A stretch of DNA of 64,000 nt from Pseudoduganella aquatica (GCF_009857595.1 NZ_WWCU01000003.1:248001-312000); one strand, 5' to 3'; positions 27,083-35,998 are shown, counted from the stretch's first letter. Notes: a model not told the origin generated them from the sequence alone. A program made the numbers and translations.

Positions 27083-27107
27083 CCACTACAACATAACGGG
27101 ACAAACA

Positions 27108-27944
27108 ATGAACAACAAGCCTGAACAAGCGGAAGACGACAGCGCCGACAAATACACGGTGCCCGGCCTGGAACGCGGCCTGCGCCTGCTGTGCGAATTC
27201 AGCCGCAACGAGAAGACCTTGTCCGCGCCGGAACTGGCCAAGCGCCTGGACGTGCCGCGTTCCACCGTGTTCCGCCTGCTGACCACACTGGAGCGCATGG
27301 GCTTCGTCGAACGCGCCGAGGGCGGCCGCGACTACCGCCTCGGCATGGCCGTGCTGCGCATGGGCTTTGAATACCTGGCCTCGCTGGAGCTGACCGAAAT
27401 CGGCCGCCCGCTGCTCGAGCGCCTGCGCGACGAAATCGGCTACTCCACCACGCTGGTGGTGCGCGACGCGCGCAACATCGTCTACGTGGCCAAGTCCAGC
27501 ACCCCGGCGCCGTTCGTCAGCACCGTCAACGTCGGCACCCGCCTGCCGGCCCATGCCACGGTGCTGGGCCGCGTGCTGCTGCAGGACCTGACCCTGCCGC
27601 AGTTGCGCGAGCTGTATCCGGAAGAGCACCTGAAGGTGTATTCGGACAGCACGCCGCACACCGTGCTGGACCTGTTCAACCTGCTGCAGCAGGACCGCGA
27701 GCGCGGCTACGTGTGGGAGCAGGGCTTCTTCGAGCGCGGCATTTCCACCATGGCCGCGCCGGTGCGCGACCACAGCGGCAAGGTCGTCGCCGCGCTGGGC
27801 GCCACCATCCCCGACCAGAACATCGGCGGCGAACAGCTGGAGCGCATCGTGGCCCAGGTGCGCGGCAGCGCAGGCGAGCTTTCGCGCCTGCTGGACCACG
27901 CGCCGACCGAGACCGCGCAAATCGTCAACCTCTGGCAGCGTTGA
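27108..27944 (+). CDS. IclR family transcriptional regulator
   Basis: A 278-residue regulator. The N-terminal winged helix (about 18-80, LERGLRLLCEF..LSAPELAKRLDVPRSTVFRLLTTLERMGFV) has the IclR recognition helix, and the C-terminal effector domain (about 95-265) has the GAF-like fold with LPAHATVLGRVLLQ and GISTMAAPVRDHSGKVVAALG. The family controls aromatic catabolism (PcaR, PobR and others), often as effector-dependent activators. It lies inside the operon it probably regulates. The dyads at 22057 and 36152 are its best candidate targets. Confidence 0.92.
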   Translation: MNNKPEQAEDDSADKYTVPGLERGLRLLCEFSRNEKTLSAPELAKRLDVPRSTVFRLLTTLERMGFVERAEGGRDYRLGMAVLRMGFEYLASLELTEIGRPLLERLRDEIGYSTTLVVRDARNIVYVAKSSTPAPFVSTVNVGTRLPAHATVLGRVLLQDLTLPQLRELYPEEHLKVYSDSTPHTVLDLFNLLQQDRERGYVWEQGFFERGISTMAAPVRDHSGKVVAALGATIPDQNIGGEQLERIVAQVRGSAGELSRLLDHAPTETAQIVNLWQR

Positions 27945-27980
27945 TCTGCCTCACGCAGCGCTGATTTTACGGAGCACATA

Positions 27981-28784
27981 ATGAGCATGACCAATCTTGC
28001 AGGCCGGGTGGCGGTGGTGACGGGCGGCTCGTCCGGCATCGGCTACGCCACCGTGGAACTGCTGCTCGAAGCCGGCGCCGCCGTGGCCCTGTGCGGCCGC
28101 GACGCCGCCCGCCTCGACACGGCCGTGGCCAAACTGCGCGAGCGCTTCCCCGCCGCGCGCCTGCTGGCGCAAAGCTGCGACGTGCTGGCGCCGGAACAGG
28201 TGGCCGCCTTCGCCGCCCGCGTGGAGCAGGAACTGGGCGCCGCGTCCATCCTGGTCAACAACGCCGGCCAGGGCCGCGTGTCGACCTTCGCCGACACCGC
28301 CGACGAAGCGTGGATGGAAGAACTGCGCTTGAAATTCTTCTCCATCATCCACCCCACCCGCGCCTTCCTGCCGCAGCTGAAAAACTCGGCCGACGCCGCC
28401 GTGGTCTGCGTCAACTCGCTGCTGGCGGTGCAGCCGGAACCGCACATGGTGGCCACGTCCGCCGCGCGTGCCGGCGTGCACAACCTGGTGCGCTCGCTGG
28501 CCACCGAGTTCGCGCCGGACGGCGTGCGCGTGAACGGCATCCTGATCGGCCTGGTGGAATCGGGCCAGTGGAAGCGCCGCTTCGACGCCCGCCCCGAAGA
28601 AGACCAGCACCTGGACTGGGCCGCGTGGACGCGCCGCCTGGCACAGAAAAAACAGATTCAAATCGGCCGTCTCGGCCTCCCCGAAGAAGCAGCGCGCGCC
28701 ATCGTGTTCCTGGCCTCTCCGCTCTCTTCCTACACTACCGGCAGCCATATCGACGTCTCTGGAGGACTTTCACGCCATGTCTAA
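27981..28784 (+). CDS. SDR-fold protein lacking the catalytic Tyr and Lys
   Basis: A 267-residue SDR-fold protein. The cofactor part is normal (TGGSSGIG, residues 14-21; NNAG, 93-96) and a serine is kept (Ser146). However, the YxxxK pair is replaced by Met156 and Ser160 (HMVATSAARAG), and the usual tetrad Asn near 118 is also lost (RLKFFS). The fold is otherwise full length with FLASPLSSYTTGSHIDVSGG at the end. It cannot work as a classical reductase and may do different chemistry, bind cofactor structurally, or assist the ThDP enzyme, whose gene overlaps it by eight bases. Confidence 0.88.
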   Translation: MSMTNLAGRVAVVTGGSSGIGYATVELLLEAGAAVALCGRDAARLDTAVAKLRERFPAARLLAQSCDVLAPEQVAAFAARVEQELGAASILVNNAGQGRVSTFADTADEAWMEELRLKFFSIIHPTRAFLPQLKNSADAAVVCVNSLLAVQPEPHMVATSAARAGVHNLVRSLATEFAPDGVRVNGILIGLVESGQWKRRFDARPEEDQHLDWAAWTRRLAQKKQIQIGRLGLPEEAARAIVFLASPLSSYTTGSHIDVSGGLSRHV

Positions 28785-30459
28785 TACCAAACAAATCACC
28801 GTCGGCGGCGCCATCGCCGCTTTCCTCGAACAGTGCGGCGTGAAAGCTGCCTTCGGCGTGATCTCCATCCACAACATGCCCATCCTGGACGCCTTCGGCG
28901 AACGCGGACAGATCCGCTTCATCCCGGCGCGCGGCGAAGCGGGCGGCGCCAATATGGCCGACTCGTATGCACGCAGCACCGGCGGCCTGGGCGTATGCCT
29001 GACCTCGACCGGCACCGCGGCGGGCAACGCCGCCGGCGCCATGGTGGAAGCGCTGACCGCAGGCACGCCGCTGCTGCACCTGACCGGCCAGATTGAAACG
29101 CCCTACCTGGACCAGAGCCTGTCCTATATCCACGAAGCGCCGGACCAGCTGACCATGCTGAAGGCCGTGTCGAAAGCCGCCTTCCGCATCCGCAGCACGG
29201 ACACCGCGCTGAGCACCGTCAAGCAGGCCGTCCAGATCGCGCTGACGCCGCCCATGGGTCCCGTCAGCGTTGAGATCCCGATCGACATCCAGGCCGCGCT
29301 GATCGACATGCCGTCCGACTTCAAGCCGCTGCCCATCCAGCGCAACGAACCGTCCGTGCACGCGCTGGACGAACTGGCCGCGCAGCTGAAAAACGCCAAG
29401 CGCCCCATGCTGTGGCTGGGCGGCGGCAGCCGTGGCGCGGCCAGGCAGGTGCAGCGCCTGCTGGACATGGGCTTCGGCGTGGTCACCACCACCCAGGGCC
29501 GTGGCGTGGTGGCGGAAGACGACCCGCGTTCGCTGGGCGCCTTCAACCTGCACAAGCCTGTCGAGAACTTCTACCAGACCTGCGACGCCATGCTGGTGGT
29601 GGGCTCCCGCCTGCGCGGCAATGAGACGCTGAAGTACGAACTGAAACTGCCGCGCGCGCTGTACCGCATCGACGCCGACCCCGCCGCCGAAGGCCGCTGC
29701 TACAAGAGCGACTACTTCGTCTGCGGCGACGCCGAGCTGGCGCTGGAGGCGCTGGCAGACCGCCTGGAAGGCAAGATGCAGGTGGACCCGGGCTTCATCG
29801 GCGACCTGCAAAAAGCGCGCGACACCGCCGTGGCGGGCCTGGTTGACGGCCTTGGCCCTTACAGCGCGCTGGTGGACCAGCTGCAGCAAGCCGCAGGCCG
29901 CCGCTTCAACTGGGTGCGCGACGTGACGGTGTCCAACTCCACCTGGGGCAACCGCTATCTGCGCATCTTCGATCCGCTGGCAGGCGTGCACGCGCTGGGC
30001 GGCGGCATCGGCCAGGGCCTGGCCATGGGCATAGGCGCGGCCATCGGCGCGGCCGTCACCAACTCGGGCAAGAAGACCTTCACGCTGGCCGGCGACGGCG
30101 GCTTCATCCTGAACCTGGGCGAGCTGGCGACCGCCGTGCAGGAGAAGGCGGACATGGTCATCGTGCTGATGAACGACAAGGGCTACGGCGTGATCAAGAA
30201 CATCCAGGACGTGCAGTACGGCGGCCGCCGCCACTACGTGGACCTGCACACGCCGGACTACGCCGAGCTGTCGCATTCGCTGCAGCTGCGCCACGCCCGC
30301 GTGAGCAAGCTGGCCGACGCAGGAGAGGCATTGCGCACCGCGCTGGCCGAACCGGGCCCCTTCCTGCTGGAGATCGACATGCTGTCGATCGGCAGCTTCA
30401 AGACCGCCTTCGCCGGTCCTCCGGTGAAGACCGAAACGCCTGCCGAAGCCACCGCTTAA
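28777..30459 (+). CDS. thiamine diphosphate-dependent enzyme
   Basis: A 560-residue enzyme of the acetolactate synthase / benzoylformate decarboxylase superfamily with three domains: PYR (about 1-170, catalytic Glu in PARGEAGGANMADSYAR), a central Rossmann-like domain (about 195-330) and the PP domain (about 370-540), where the metal/ThDP motif GDGGFILNLGELATAVQ..VLMNDKGYGVIKN is intact. It should decarboxylate a 2-oxo acid or perform a carboligation. Linked to an aldehyde dehydrogenase and an amino-acid dehydrogenase, decarboxylation to an aldehyde is the simplest reading. Its start overlaps the preceding SDR-like gene (ATG 28777, stop 28784). Confidence 0.9.
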   Translation: MSNTKQITVGGAIAAFLEQCGVKAAFGVISIHNMPILDAFGERGQIRFIPARGEAGGANMADSYARSTGGLGVCLTSTGTAAGNAAGAMVEALTAGTPLLHLTGQIETPYLDQSLSYIHEAPDQLTMLKAVSKAAFRIRSTDTALSTVKQAVQIALTPPMGPVSVEIPIDIQAALIDMPSDFKPLPIQRNEPSVHALDELAAQLKNAKRPMLWLGGGSRGAARQVQRLLDMGFGVVTTTQGRGVVAEDDPRSLGAFNLHKPVENFYQTCDAMLVVGSRLRGNETLKYELKLPRALYRIDADPAAEGRCYKSDYFVCGDAELALEALADRLEGKMQVDPGFIGDLQKARDTAVAGLVDGLGPYSALVDQLQQAAGRRFNWVRDVTVSNSTWGNRYLRIFDPLAGVHALGGGIGQGLAMGIGAAIGAAVTNSGKKTFTLAGDGGFILNLGELATAVQEKADMVIVLMNDKGYGVIKNIQDVQYGGRRHYVDLHTPDYAELSHSLQLRHARVSKLADAGEALRTALAEPGPFLLEIDMLSIGSFKTAFAGPPVKTETPAEATA

Positions 30460-30468
30460 GGAACCGCC

Positions 30469-31269
30469 ATGCTGCATGTATCGATGATAGGTTGCGGCGC
30501 CATCGGCGTCGGCGTGATGGAGCTGCTCAAGACGGATCCCGAGGTGGTGTTCGACCTGGTGATCGTGCCGCAGTCCGGCCTGGAACACGCCGGCGCCACG
30601 GTGCGCGAACTGTGCCCGCACACCCGGGTGGACGTGGGCCTGAACGGCAGCCGTCCCGACCTGCTGATCGAATGCGCGGGCCACCTCGCCATCGAGGAGC
30701 ACATCATCCCTGCGCTGGAAAGCGGCATTCCGTGCATGGTGGTGTCGGTGGGCGCGCTGTCCGAATACGGCCTGGCTGACAAGCTGGAACAGGCGGCGCA
30801 GCGCGGCAAGACCCAGGTGCAGCTGCTGTCCGGCGCCATCGGCGCCATCGACGCGCTGTCGGCGGCCCGCATCGGCGGCCTCGATTCGGTGGTGTACACC
30901 GGCCGCAAGCCGCCCGGCGCGTGGAAGGACACCCCTGCGGAAAAAGTGGTGGACCTGGACGCGCTGACGCAGGCCACCGTGATCTTCGAAGGCACGGCGC
31001 GCGAAGCGGCGCGCCTGTATCCGAAGAACGCCAACGTGGCGGCCACGCTGTCGCTGGCGGGCCTGGGCCTGGACCACACGCAGGTGCGCCTGCTGGCCGA
31101 CCCCGGCGTGACGGAGAACGTGCACCACGTGGAAGCCAGCGGCGCCTTCGGCGGCTTCGAGCTGACCATGCGCGGCAAGCCGCTGGCGGCCAATCCCAAG
31201 ACTTCCGCGCTGACGGTATTCAGCGTGGTGCGCGCACTGAACAACCGCGCGCACGCCCTCTCGATCTAA
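30469..31269 (+). CDS. aspartate dehydrogenase (NadX-like) family protein
   Basis: A 266-residue protein with the Rossmann start MIGCGAIGVGVMELL and the C-terminal aspartate-dehydrogenase block NVHHVEASGAFGGFELTMRGKPLAANPKTSALTVFSVVRAL, including the conserved His and NPKTS. Family members oxidise L-aspartate to iminoaspartate or oxaloacetate with NAD(P). In NAD synthesis the gene sits beside nadA/nadC; here it sits in a catabolic operon between a ThDP enzyme and an aldehyde dehydrogenase. A role in deaminating a pathway amino acid, or making a 2-oxo acid for the ThDP enzyme, is more likely. Confidence 0.88.
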   Translation: MLHVSMIGCGAIGVGVMELLKTDPEVVFDLVIVPQSGLEHAGATVRELCPHTRVDVGLNGSRPDLLIECAGHLAIEEHIIPALESGIPCMVVSVGALSEYGLADKLEQAAQRGKTQVQLLSGAIGAIDALSAARIGGLDSVVYTGRKPPGAWKDTPAEKVVDLDALTQATVIFEGTAREAARLYPKNANVAATLSLAGLGLDHTQVRLLADPGVTENVHHVEASGAFGGFELTMRGKPLAANPKTSALTVFSVVRALNNRAHALSI

Positions 31270-31279
31270 GGGAAGACAG

Positions 31280-32764
31280 ATGAACCCGAACATCACCCAA
31301 CAAATCTGCGTCGCAGGCGAATGGCGCCTCGGCGGCGGCGACAAGTACGCCACGCTGTACCCGGCCACCGGCGAACCGGTGGCCTACCTGAACGCCGCCA
31401 GCGTGGCCGACGTGAACGAAGCCATCGAGCGCGCCGACCATGCCTTCCGCACCAGCGGCTGGGCGCAGCGCAAGCCGCACGAGCGCGCCGCCGTGCTGAA
31501 CAAGGTGGCGCAGCTGATACGCGAACGCGGCGAGGAACTGGCGCAGATGCAGCGCCTGGACAACGGCAAGCCGATCACCGAGACGCGCAACCTGGTGGCC
31601 AGCGCCGCCGCCACCTTCCAGTTCTTCGCCGCAGCCTGCGAAACGCTGGAGGAGACCATCACCCCGGCGCGCGGCGACAACCTCACCATGAGCGTGTACG
31701 AGCCCATGGGCGTGGTGGCCGCCATCACGCCGTGGAACTCGCCCATCGCCAGCGAAGCGCAGAAGATGGCGCCCGCACTGGCGGCCGGCAACGCGGTGGT
31801 GGTTAAACCCGCCGAAGTCACGCCGCTGGCCGCGCTGGAACTGGCGCGCATCTGCATCGAAGCGGGCGTGCCTGCTGGCCTGATCAGCGTGTTGCCGGGT
31901 AAAGGCTCGGTCATCGGCGACGCCATCACCCTGCACCCGCTGGTCAAGCGCGTGTCCTTCACCGGCGGCACCAGCACCGGCAAGCACATCGCCCATATCG
32001 CGGCGGACAAGATGATGCCGGTGTCGCTGGAACTGGGCGGCAAGTCGCCCACCATCGTGTTCGAGGACGCGGACCTGGACCACGCCGTGGCCGGCGTGCT
32101 GTACGGGATCTTCAGCAGCTCGGGCGAATCGTGCATCGCCGGTTCGCGCCTGTTCGTGGCGCACCGCATCTACGACAGCTTCATGGAACGCCTGGCAGCT
32201 GGCGCCGCCGCGCTGCGCGTGGGCGACCCGGCCGACGAGAAAACCCAGCTCGGCCCGCTGATCACCGCGCGCCACCGCGACAGCATCGAGTCCTATGTGG
32301 CGCTGGGCGTGGCCGAGGGCGGCCGCATCCGCGTGGGCGGCATGCGTCCGCAAGGCGCCGCTTTCGACAAGGGCAATTACTACCTGCCCACCATTATCGA
32401 AGGCGTGAAGAACGACTGGCGCATCTGCCAGGAAGAGATCTTCGGCCCGGTGCTGGTGGCCATGCCCTTCAGCGACGAGGATGACCTGATCAGGCAGGCC
32501 AACGACAGCGTGTACGCGCTGGCGGCCGGCATCTGGACCCAGGACTACAAGAAGGCCTGGCGCTACGCCCGCGCGGTGCAGGCCGGGAACGTGTGGATCA
32601 ACACCTATAAGCAGTTTTCGATTTCGACCCCGTTCGGCGGCTGGCGCGACAGCGGCCTGGGACGCGAAAAGGGCCGGCTCGGCATTCTGCAATACATGGA
32701 ACAGAAAAGCGTCTACTGGGGCATGAACCACATGCCGCTGCCGTGGGCGCAGGGAGCGAAATAA
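31280..32764 (+). CDS. aldehyde dehydrogenase
   Basis: A 494-residue NAD(P)-dependent aldehyde dehydrogenase with Asn153 (PWNSP), Glu251 (LELGGKSP) and nucleophile Cys285 (GESCIAGSR) in place, and normal length. It oxidises an aldehyde to the acid in the cytoplasm. In this operon the likely substrate is the aldehyde released by the ThDP enzyme, which is inference. Its TAA shares one base with the ATG of the VOC dioxygenase (TAATG), so translation is coupled. Confidence 0.93.
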   Translation: MNPNITQQICVAGEWRLGGGDKYATLYPATGEPVAYLNAASVADVNEAIERADHAFRTSGWAQRKPHERAAVLNKVAQLIRERGEELAQMQRLDNGKPITETRNLVASAAATFQFFAAACETLEETITPARGDNLTMSVYEPMGVVAAITPWNSPIASEAQKMAPALAAGNAVVVKPAEVTPLAALELARICIEAGVPAGLISVLPGKGSVIGDAITLHPLVKRVSFTGGTSTGKHIAHIAADKMMPVSLELGGKSPTIVFEDADLDHAVAGVLYGIFSSSGESCIAGSRLFVAHRIYDSFMERLAAGAAALRVGDPADEKTQLGPLITARHRDSIESYVALGVAEGGRIRVGGMRPQGAAFDKGNYYLPTIIEGVKNDWRICQEEIFGPVLVAMPFSDEDDLIRQANDSVYALAAGIWTQDYKKAWRYARAVQAGNVWINTYKQFSISTPFGGWRDSGLGREKGRLGILQYMEQKSVYWGMNHMPLPWAQGAK

Positions 32765-33735
32765 TGGATGTTCTTGGCATTGATGAAATCACCTACGGCG
32801 CGGACGACCTGCCCGCCTGCAAAACCTTCTTCTCCGACTGGGGCCTGAAGCTGGTGGAAGAAAACGAAGGCCTGCTGGCATTCGAAACGCTGAACGGCTG
32901 CCGCGTGCTGGTGCGCCGCTCGGACGACCCGGCGCTGCCGCCCGCCATCGAAGCCGGCCCGACGCTGCGCGAAGTGGTGTGGGGCGTGTCCTCGGCTGAA
33001 GTGATGGACCGCTTCGGCGCCATCGTGCGCGGCCTGCCCGGCGCTTACGAAGACGCCGCCGCCGGCCGCATCGGCTGCACCGACCCGAACGGCCTGGCCG
33101 TGCGCTTCCAGGTGACGCGCAAGCAGGACGTGGACGTGGAATGCGCCGAGATGAACACCTGGTCGCACCGCCCGCGCGTGAACCAGCGCAGCCCGGCCTA
33201 CGAACGCGCCACACCCATCGAAGTGGGCCACGTGGTGTTCTTCGTGAAGGACGTGGCGGCCTGCGAAGCCTTCTACCGCAAGCACTTCGGCTTTGTGCAG
33301 TCGGACAGCTACCCGGGCCGCGGCGCCTTCCTGCGCTGCGCCGACGTGGGCGGCCACCACGACATCTTCCTGCTGCAAACGCCGGACCCGAAAGCTGGCC
33401 TGAACCACGTGGCCTTCACCGTGCGCGACATCCACGAAGTGTTCGGCGGCGGCATGCACATGTCGCGCCAGGGCTGGGACACGCAGCTGGGACCGGGCCG
33501 CCATCCGATTTCGTCGGCCTACTTCTGGTACTTCAAGAATCCGGCCGGCGGCCTGATCGAGTACTACGCCGACGAAGACCAGCTGGACGAGCACTGGGAA
33601 CCGCGCGAATTCGAACCCGGCCCCACGGTGTTCGCCGAGTGGGCCATCGAAGGCGGCCTGGATGGCAACACGCGCAGGCAACGCAACGCGAAAGCCCCAG
33701 AAGGCAAATTCCTGACCGACAAACCAAAGTCCTGA
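32764..33735 (+). CDS. VOC family extradiol-type dioxygenase
   Basis: A 323-residue protein of two vicinal-oxygen-chelate domains (about 5-118 and 152-290), the architecture of type I extradiol ring-cleavage dioxygenases. The second domain holds the 2-His-1-Glu iron site: His156 (VGHVVFF), His215 (GLNHVAF) and Glu266 (GLIEYY). It also has the GRHPISSAYFWYFKNPAGG stretch with the second-sphere His247 found in true extradiol enzymes. It probably opens a catecholic ring produced upstream in the pathway. The start at 32764 overlaps the aldehyde dehydrogenase stop; the longer reading from 32743 is rejected. Confidence 0.87.
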   Translation: MDVLGIDEITYGADDLPACKTFFSDWGLKLVEENEGLLAFETLNGCRVLVRRSDDPALPPAIEAGPTLREVVWGVSSAEVMDRFGAIVRGLPGAYEDAAAGRIGCTDPNGLAVRFQVTRKQDVDVECAEMNTWSHRPRVNQRSPAYERATPIEVGHVVFFVKDVAACEAFYRKHFGFVQSDSYPGRGAFLRCADVGGHHDIFLLQTPDPKAGLNHVAFTVRDIHEVFGGGMHMSRQGWDTQLGPGRHPISSAYFWYFKNPAGGLIEYYADEDQLDEHWEPREFEPGPTVFAEWAIEGGLDGNTRRQRNAKAPEGKFLTDKPKS

Positions 33736-33748
33736 ACGGAGAATCATC

Positions 33749-33973
33749 ATGCAAGAACGTTATCTCACCGTGCACCAGACCCGCCGCCGTGAACCCACCG
33801 GCTACGAGGACCTGCTGGGCGATTCCATCGAACGCGCTTTCGCGTCCGGCATCGCCGACCTCGCCGCGCTGGTGGCGCACTTGAACCGCACCGGCCCCGG
33901 CTTCCCCGGCGGCGGCGCGTGGACCGAAGAAGGATACCAGGCCGAAGTTGCGCGCCTGGCCGCTGAATGCTGA
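33749..33973 (+). CDS. small recombinase-like HTH protein
   Basis: A 74-residue protein. The C-terminal half (DLAALVAHLNRTGPGFPGGGAWTEEGYQAEVARL) resembles the recombinase-domain helix-turn-helix of large serine recombinases (LN..G..T..G..WT), without any catalytic domain. The N-terminal half (HQTRRREPTGYEDLLGDSIERAF) is charged. It lies between the ring-cleavage dioxygenase and the Rieske oxygenase, 13 and 16 bases away, with GGAG before the ATG. It may be an accessory or regulatory protein of the oxygenase; no direct evidence is visible. Confidence 0.72.
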   Translation: MQERYLTVHQTRRREPTGYEDLLGDSIERAFASGIADLAALVAHLNRTGPGFPGGGAWTEEGYQAEVARLAAEC

Positions 33974-33989
33974 TCAGGAAGGACAAGCC

Positions 33990-35015
33990 ATGAGAACCGT
34001 AGCCAACGACCCAGTAGACGCCGTCCTCGCAGCCGGCCTGAAAGACCTGTGGTACCCCATCTGCCCGTCGGGCTTTGTCGCCGAACGTCCCGTCTCGCTG
34101 CGCCGCCTGGGCCGCAAATTCGTGCTGTGGCGCGAAGCGAGCGGCAAGCTGCACGCGCTGGAAGACCACTGCCCGCACCGTGGCGCGCCGCTGTCGAAAG
34201 GTATCGTGCTGGGCGACCGTATCGCCTGCGGCTACCACGGCGTACAAGTGCGCTTCGACGGCGTGGTGACCAGCGTGCCGGGCAGCCCCGGATGCAAGCT
34301 GGAAGGCGCAAAAGCCACCCGCTCCTTCCACGTGCAGGAAGCAGCCGGCGCCATCTTCCTCTACAACGCCAGCAAGGACGTGGACCAGCCGCCGCCGCTC
34401 GAACTGCCGCCTGAACTGACCGCGCCCGAGTACTCCAACTTCCTGTGCTACGCCGAGTGGAACGGCGACTACCGCTACGTGCTGGACAACGTGCTCGACC
34501 CGATGCACGGCACCTTCCTGCACAAGCAGTCGCACTCCATGGCCGAAGGCGAATCGACCGCCGCCTTCCGCGTGCGCGACACCGACACCGGCTTCGTCTT
34601 CGAGAAGGAAGGCCAGCGCGGCGTGAACTTCGACTGGACCGAATACGCCGAAACCGGCATCCAGTGGATGCGCCTTGAGATCCCGTATCCGAAGACCGGC
34701 GGCCCGGGCGGCAACTTCATCATCATCGGCGGCTATGCGCCGATGGAGGAAGGCGCCACCGCCGTGTTCTTCTGGCGCGTGCGCAAGGTGGAAGGCTGGC
34801 AGCGCGACACCTGGCGCTTCCTGTACAAGAATCGCCTGGAAGCGCGCCACTGGCACGTGCTGGAACAGGACCGCGAGATCCTGGAGGCGATGGAGCCGGA
34901 CGCCAACCAGCGCGAGATGCTGTACCAGCACGACATGGGCATCGTGCGCCTGCGCCGCCACCTGCGCGGCCTGGCCAAGGCGCAGATCGCCGCCGCTGAA
35001 GAAAAGACTGCCTAA
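33990..35015 (+). CDS. Rieske non-heme iron oxygenase, oxygenase component
   Basis: A 341-residue oxygenase of the VanA/phthalate-dioxygenase-like class. The Rieske [2Fe-2S] ligands Cys61/His63 and Cys80/His83 (CPHRG..CGYHG) are intact, and the catalytic domain has Asn167, the bridging Asp170 and iron ligands His173 and His178 (NVLDPMHGTFLH). Such enzymes hydroxylate, dihydroxylate or O-demethylate aromatic substrates, drawing electrons from a PDR-type reductase, which is encoded next (30 bases on). The ATG at 33990 is preceded by AGGAAGGA. The length is typical of a single-subunit (class IA-like) oxygenase. Confidence 0.93.
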   Translation: MRTVANDPVDAVLAAGLKDLWYPICPSGFVAERPVSLRRLGRKFVLWREASGKLHALEDHCPHRGAPLSKGIVLGDRIACGYHGVQVRFDGVVTSVPGSPGCKLEGAKATRSFHVQEAAGAIFLYNASKDVDQPPPLELPPELTAPEYSNFLCYAEWNGDYRYVLDNVLDPMHGTFLHKQSHSMAEGESTAAFRVRDTDTGFVFEKEGQRGVNFDWTEYAETGIQWMRLEIPYPKTGGPGGNFIIIGGYAPMEEGATAVFFWRVRKVEGWQRDTWRFLYKNRLEARHWHVLEQDREILEAMEPDANQREMLYQHDMGIVRLRRHLRGLAKAQIAAAEEKTA

Positions 35016-35044
35016 GACTTACGAGAGTATCGGGAGCAACCGCC

Positions 35045-35998
35045 ATGAGTAACACCCAACAAATCACCGTGCGCGTGCAGGCCATGCGCTTCGAAGCGCA
35101 GGGCATCGTCAGCGTGGAGCTGGTGTCGCCGGAAGGCGCCGAACTGCCAGCCTTCGCGGCCGGTTCGCACATCGACCTGCACCTGCCGAACGGCGTGGTG
35201 CGCAGCTACTCGCTGTCGAACTCTCCGCTGGAGCGGCGCCGCTACGTGATCGGCGTGCTGCAAGACCGTAACTCGCGCGGCGGCTCGCGCTATGTGCACG
35301 AGCAGCTGCGGGTGGGCTCCACGATACAGATAGGCGCGCCGCGCAACAACTTCCCGCTCGACGAGACGGCCGCGCACACAGTGCTGATCGCCGGCGGCAT
35401 CGGCATCACGCCCATCTACAGCATGCTCAATGAGCTGCGCCGCATGGGCAAGTCGGTGGAGCTGCTGTATTGCGCGCGCAGCCGCAAGGAGGCGGCCTTT
35501 GTCGACCAGCTGGTGGCCGAAGGCCGCGCGCAAACCCACTTCGACCAGGAAGCGGGCGGCCCGCCGGACCTGCGCGGCTATCTGGCCAGCAAGTCCGCAG
35601 CGGCGCACTTCTACTGCTGCGGCCCCACGCCGATGCTCAATGCCTTTGAAAGCATCTGCGCGGAGCTGAAGCTGCCCAATGTGCACATCGAGCGCTTTGC
35701 CCCGGCCGAGCCGGTGGTGGCCATGCAGGGCAGCGAGTACGAATGCCAGCTGGCCAAGTCGCAGAAGATGGTGATGGTCCCGGCCGGAAAATCGCTGCTC
35801 GACGCGCTGCTGGAAGCCGGCATAGACGTGGACCACAGCTGCCGCGAAGGCGTGTGCGGCTCGTGCGAAACGGCGGTGCTGGACGGCGTGCCGGAGCACC
35901 GCGACGGCGTGCTGACCAAGGCCGAACGCGAGTCGGGCAAGACCATGATGGTCTGCGTGTCCGGCTGCAAGGGGAACCGGCTTGTGCTCGACCTGTGA
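35045..35998 (+). CDS. PDR/VanB family reductase (FMN/NAD/2Fe-2S)
   Basis: A 317-residue electron-transfer protein. FAD/FMN domain: about 1-105, with RSYSLSNSP binding the flavin. NAD domain: about 108-225, with LIAGGIGITPIYSML and YCCGPTPML. C-terminal plant-type ferredoxin domain: about 232-317, with CREGVCGSCET and the distal Cys. This is the order of phthalate dioxygenase reductase and VanB. It passes electrons from NAD(P)H to the Rieske oxygenase encoded just before it. It is the last gene of the operon: a palindromic repeat begins one base after its stop, then a terminator. Confidence 0.93.
   Translation: MSNTQQITVRVQAMRFEAQGIVSVELVSPEGAELPAFAAGSHIDLHLPNGVVRSYSLSNSPLERRRYVIGVLQDRNSRGGSRYVHEQLRVGSTIQIGAPRNNFPLDETAAHTVLIAGGIGITPIYSMLNELRRMGKSVELLYCARSRKEAAFVDQLVAEGRAQTHFDQEAGGPPDLRGYLASKSAAAHFYCCGPTPMLNAFESICAELKLPNVHIERFAPAEPVVAMQGSEYECQLAKSQKMVMVPAGKSLLDALLEAGIDVDHSCREGVCGSCETAVLDGVPEHRDGVLTKAERESGKTMMVCVSGCKGNRLVLDL

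Noticed and set aside
28735..31368. 877-codon minus-strand frame opposite the ThDP and aspartate dehydrogenase genes
   Set aside because: Antisense shadow with no domain features; both plus-strand genes carry intact catalytic motifs and proper spacing.
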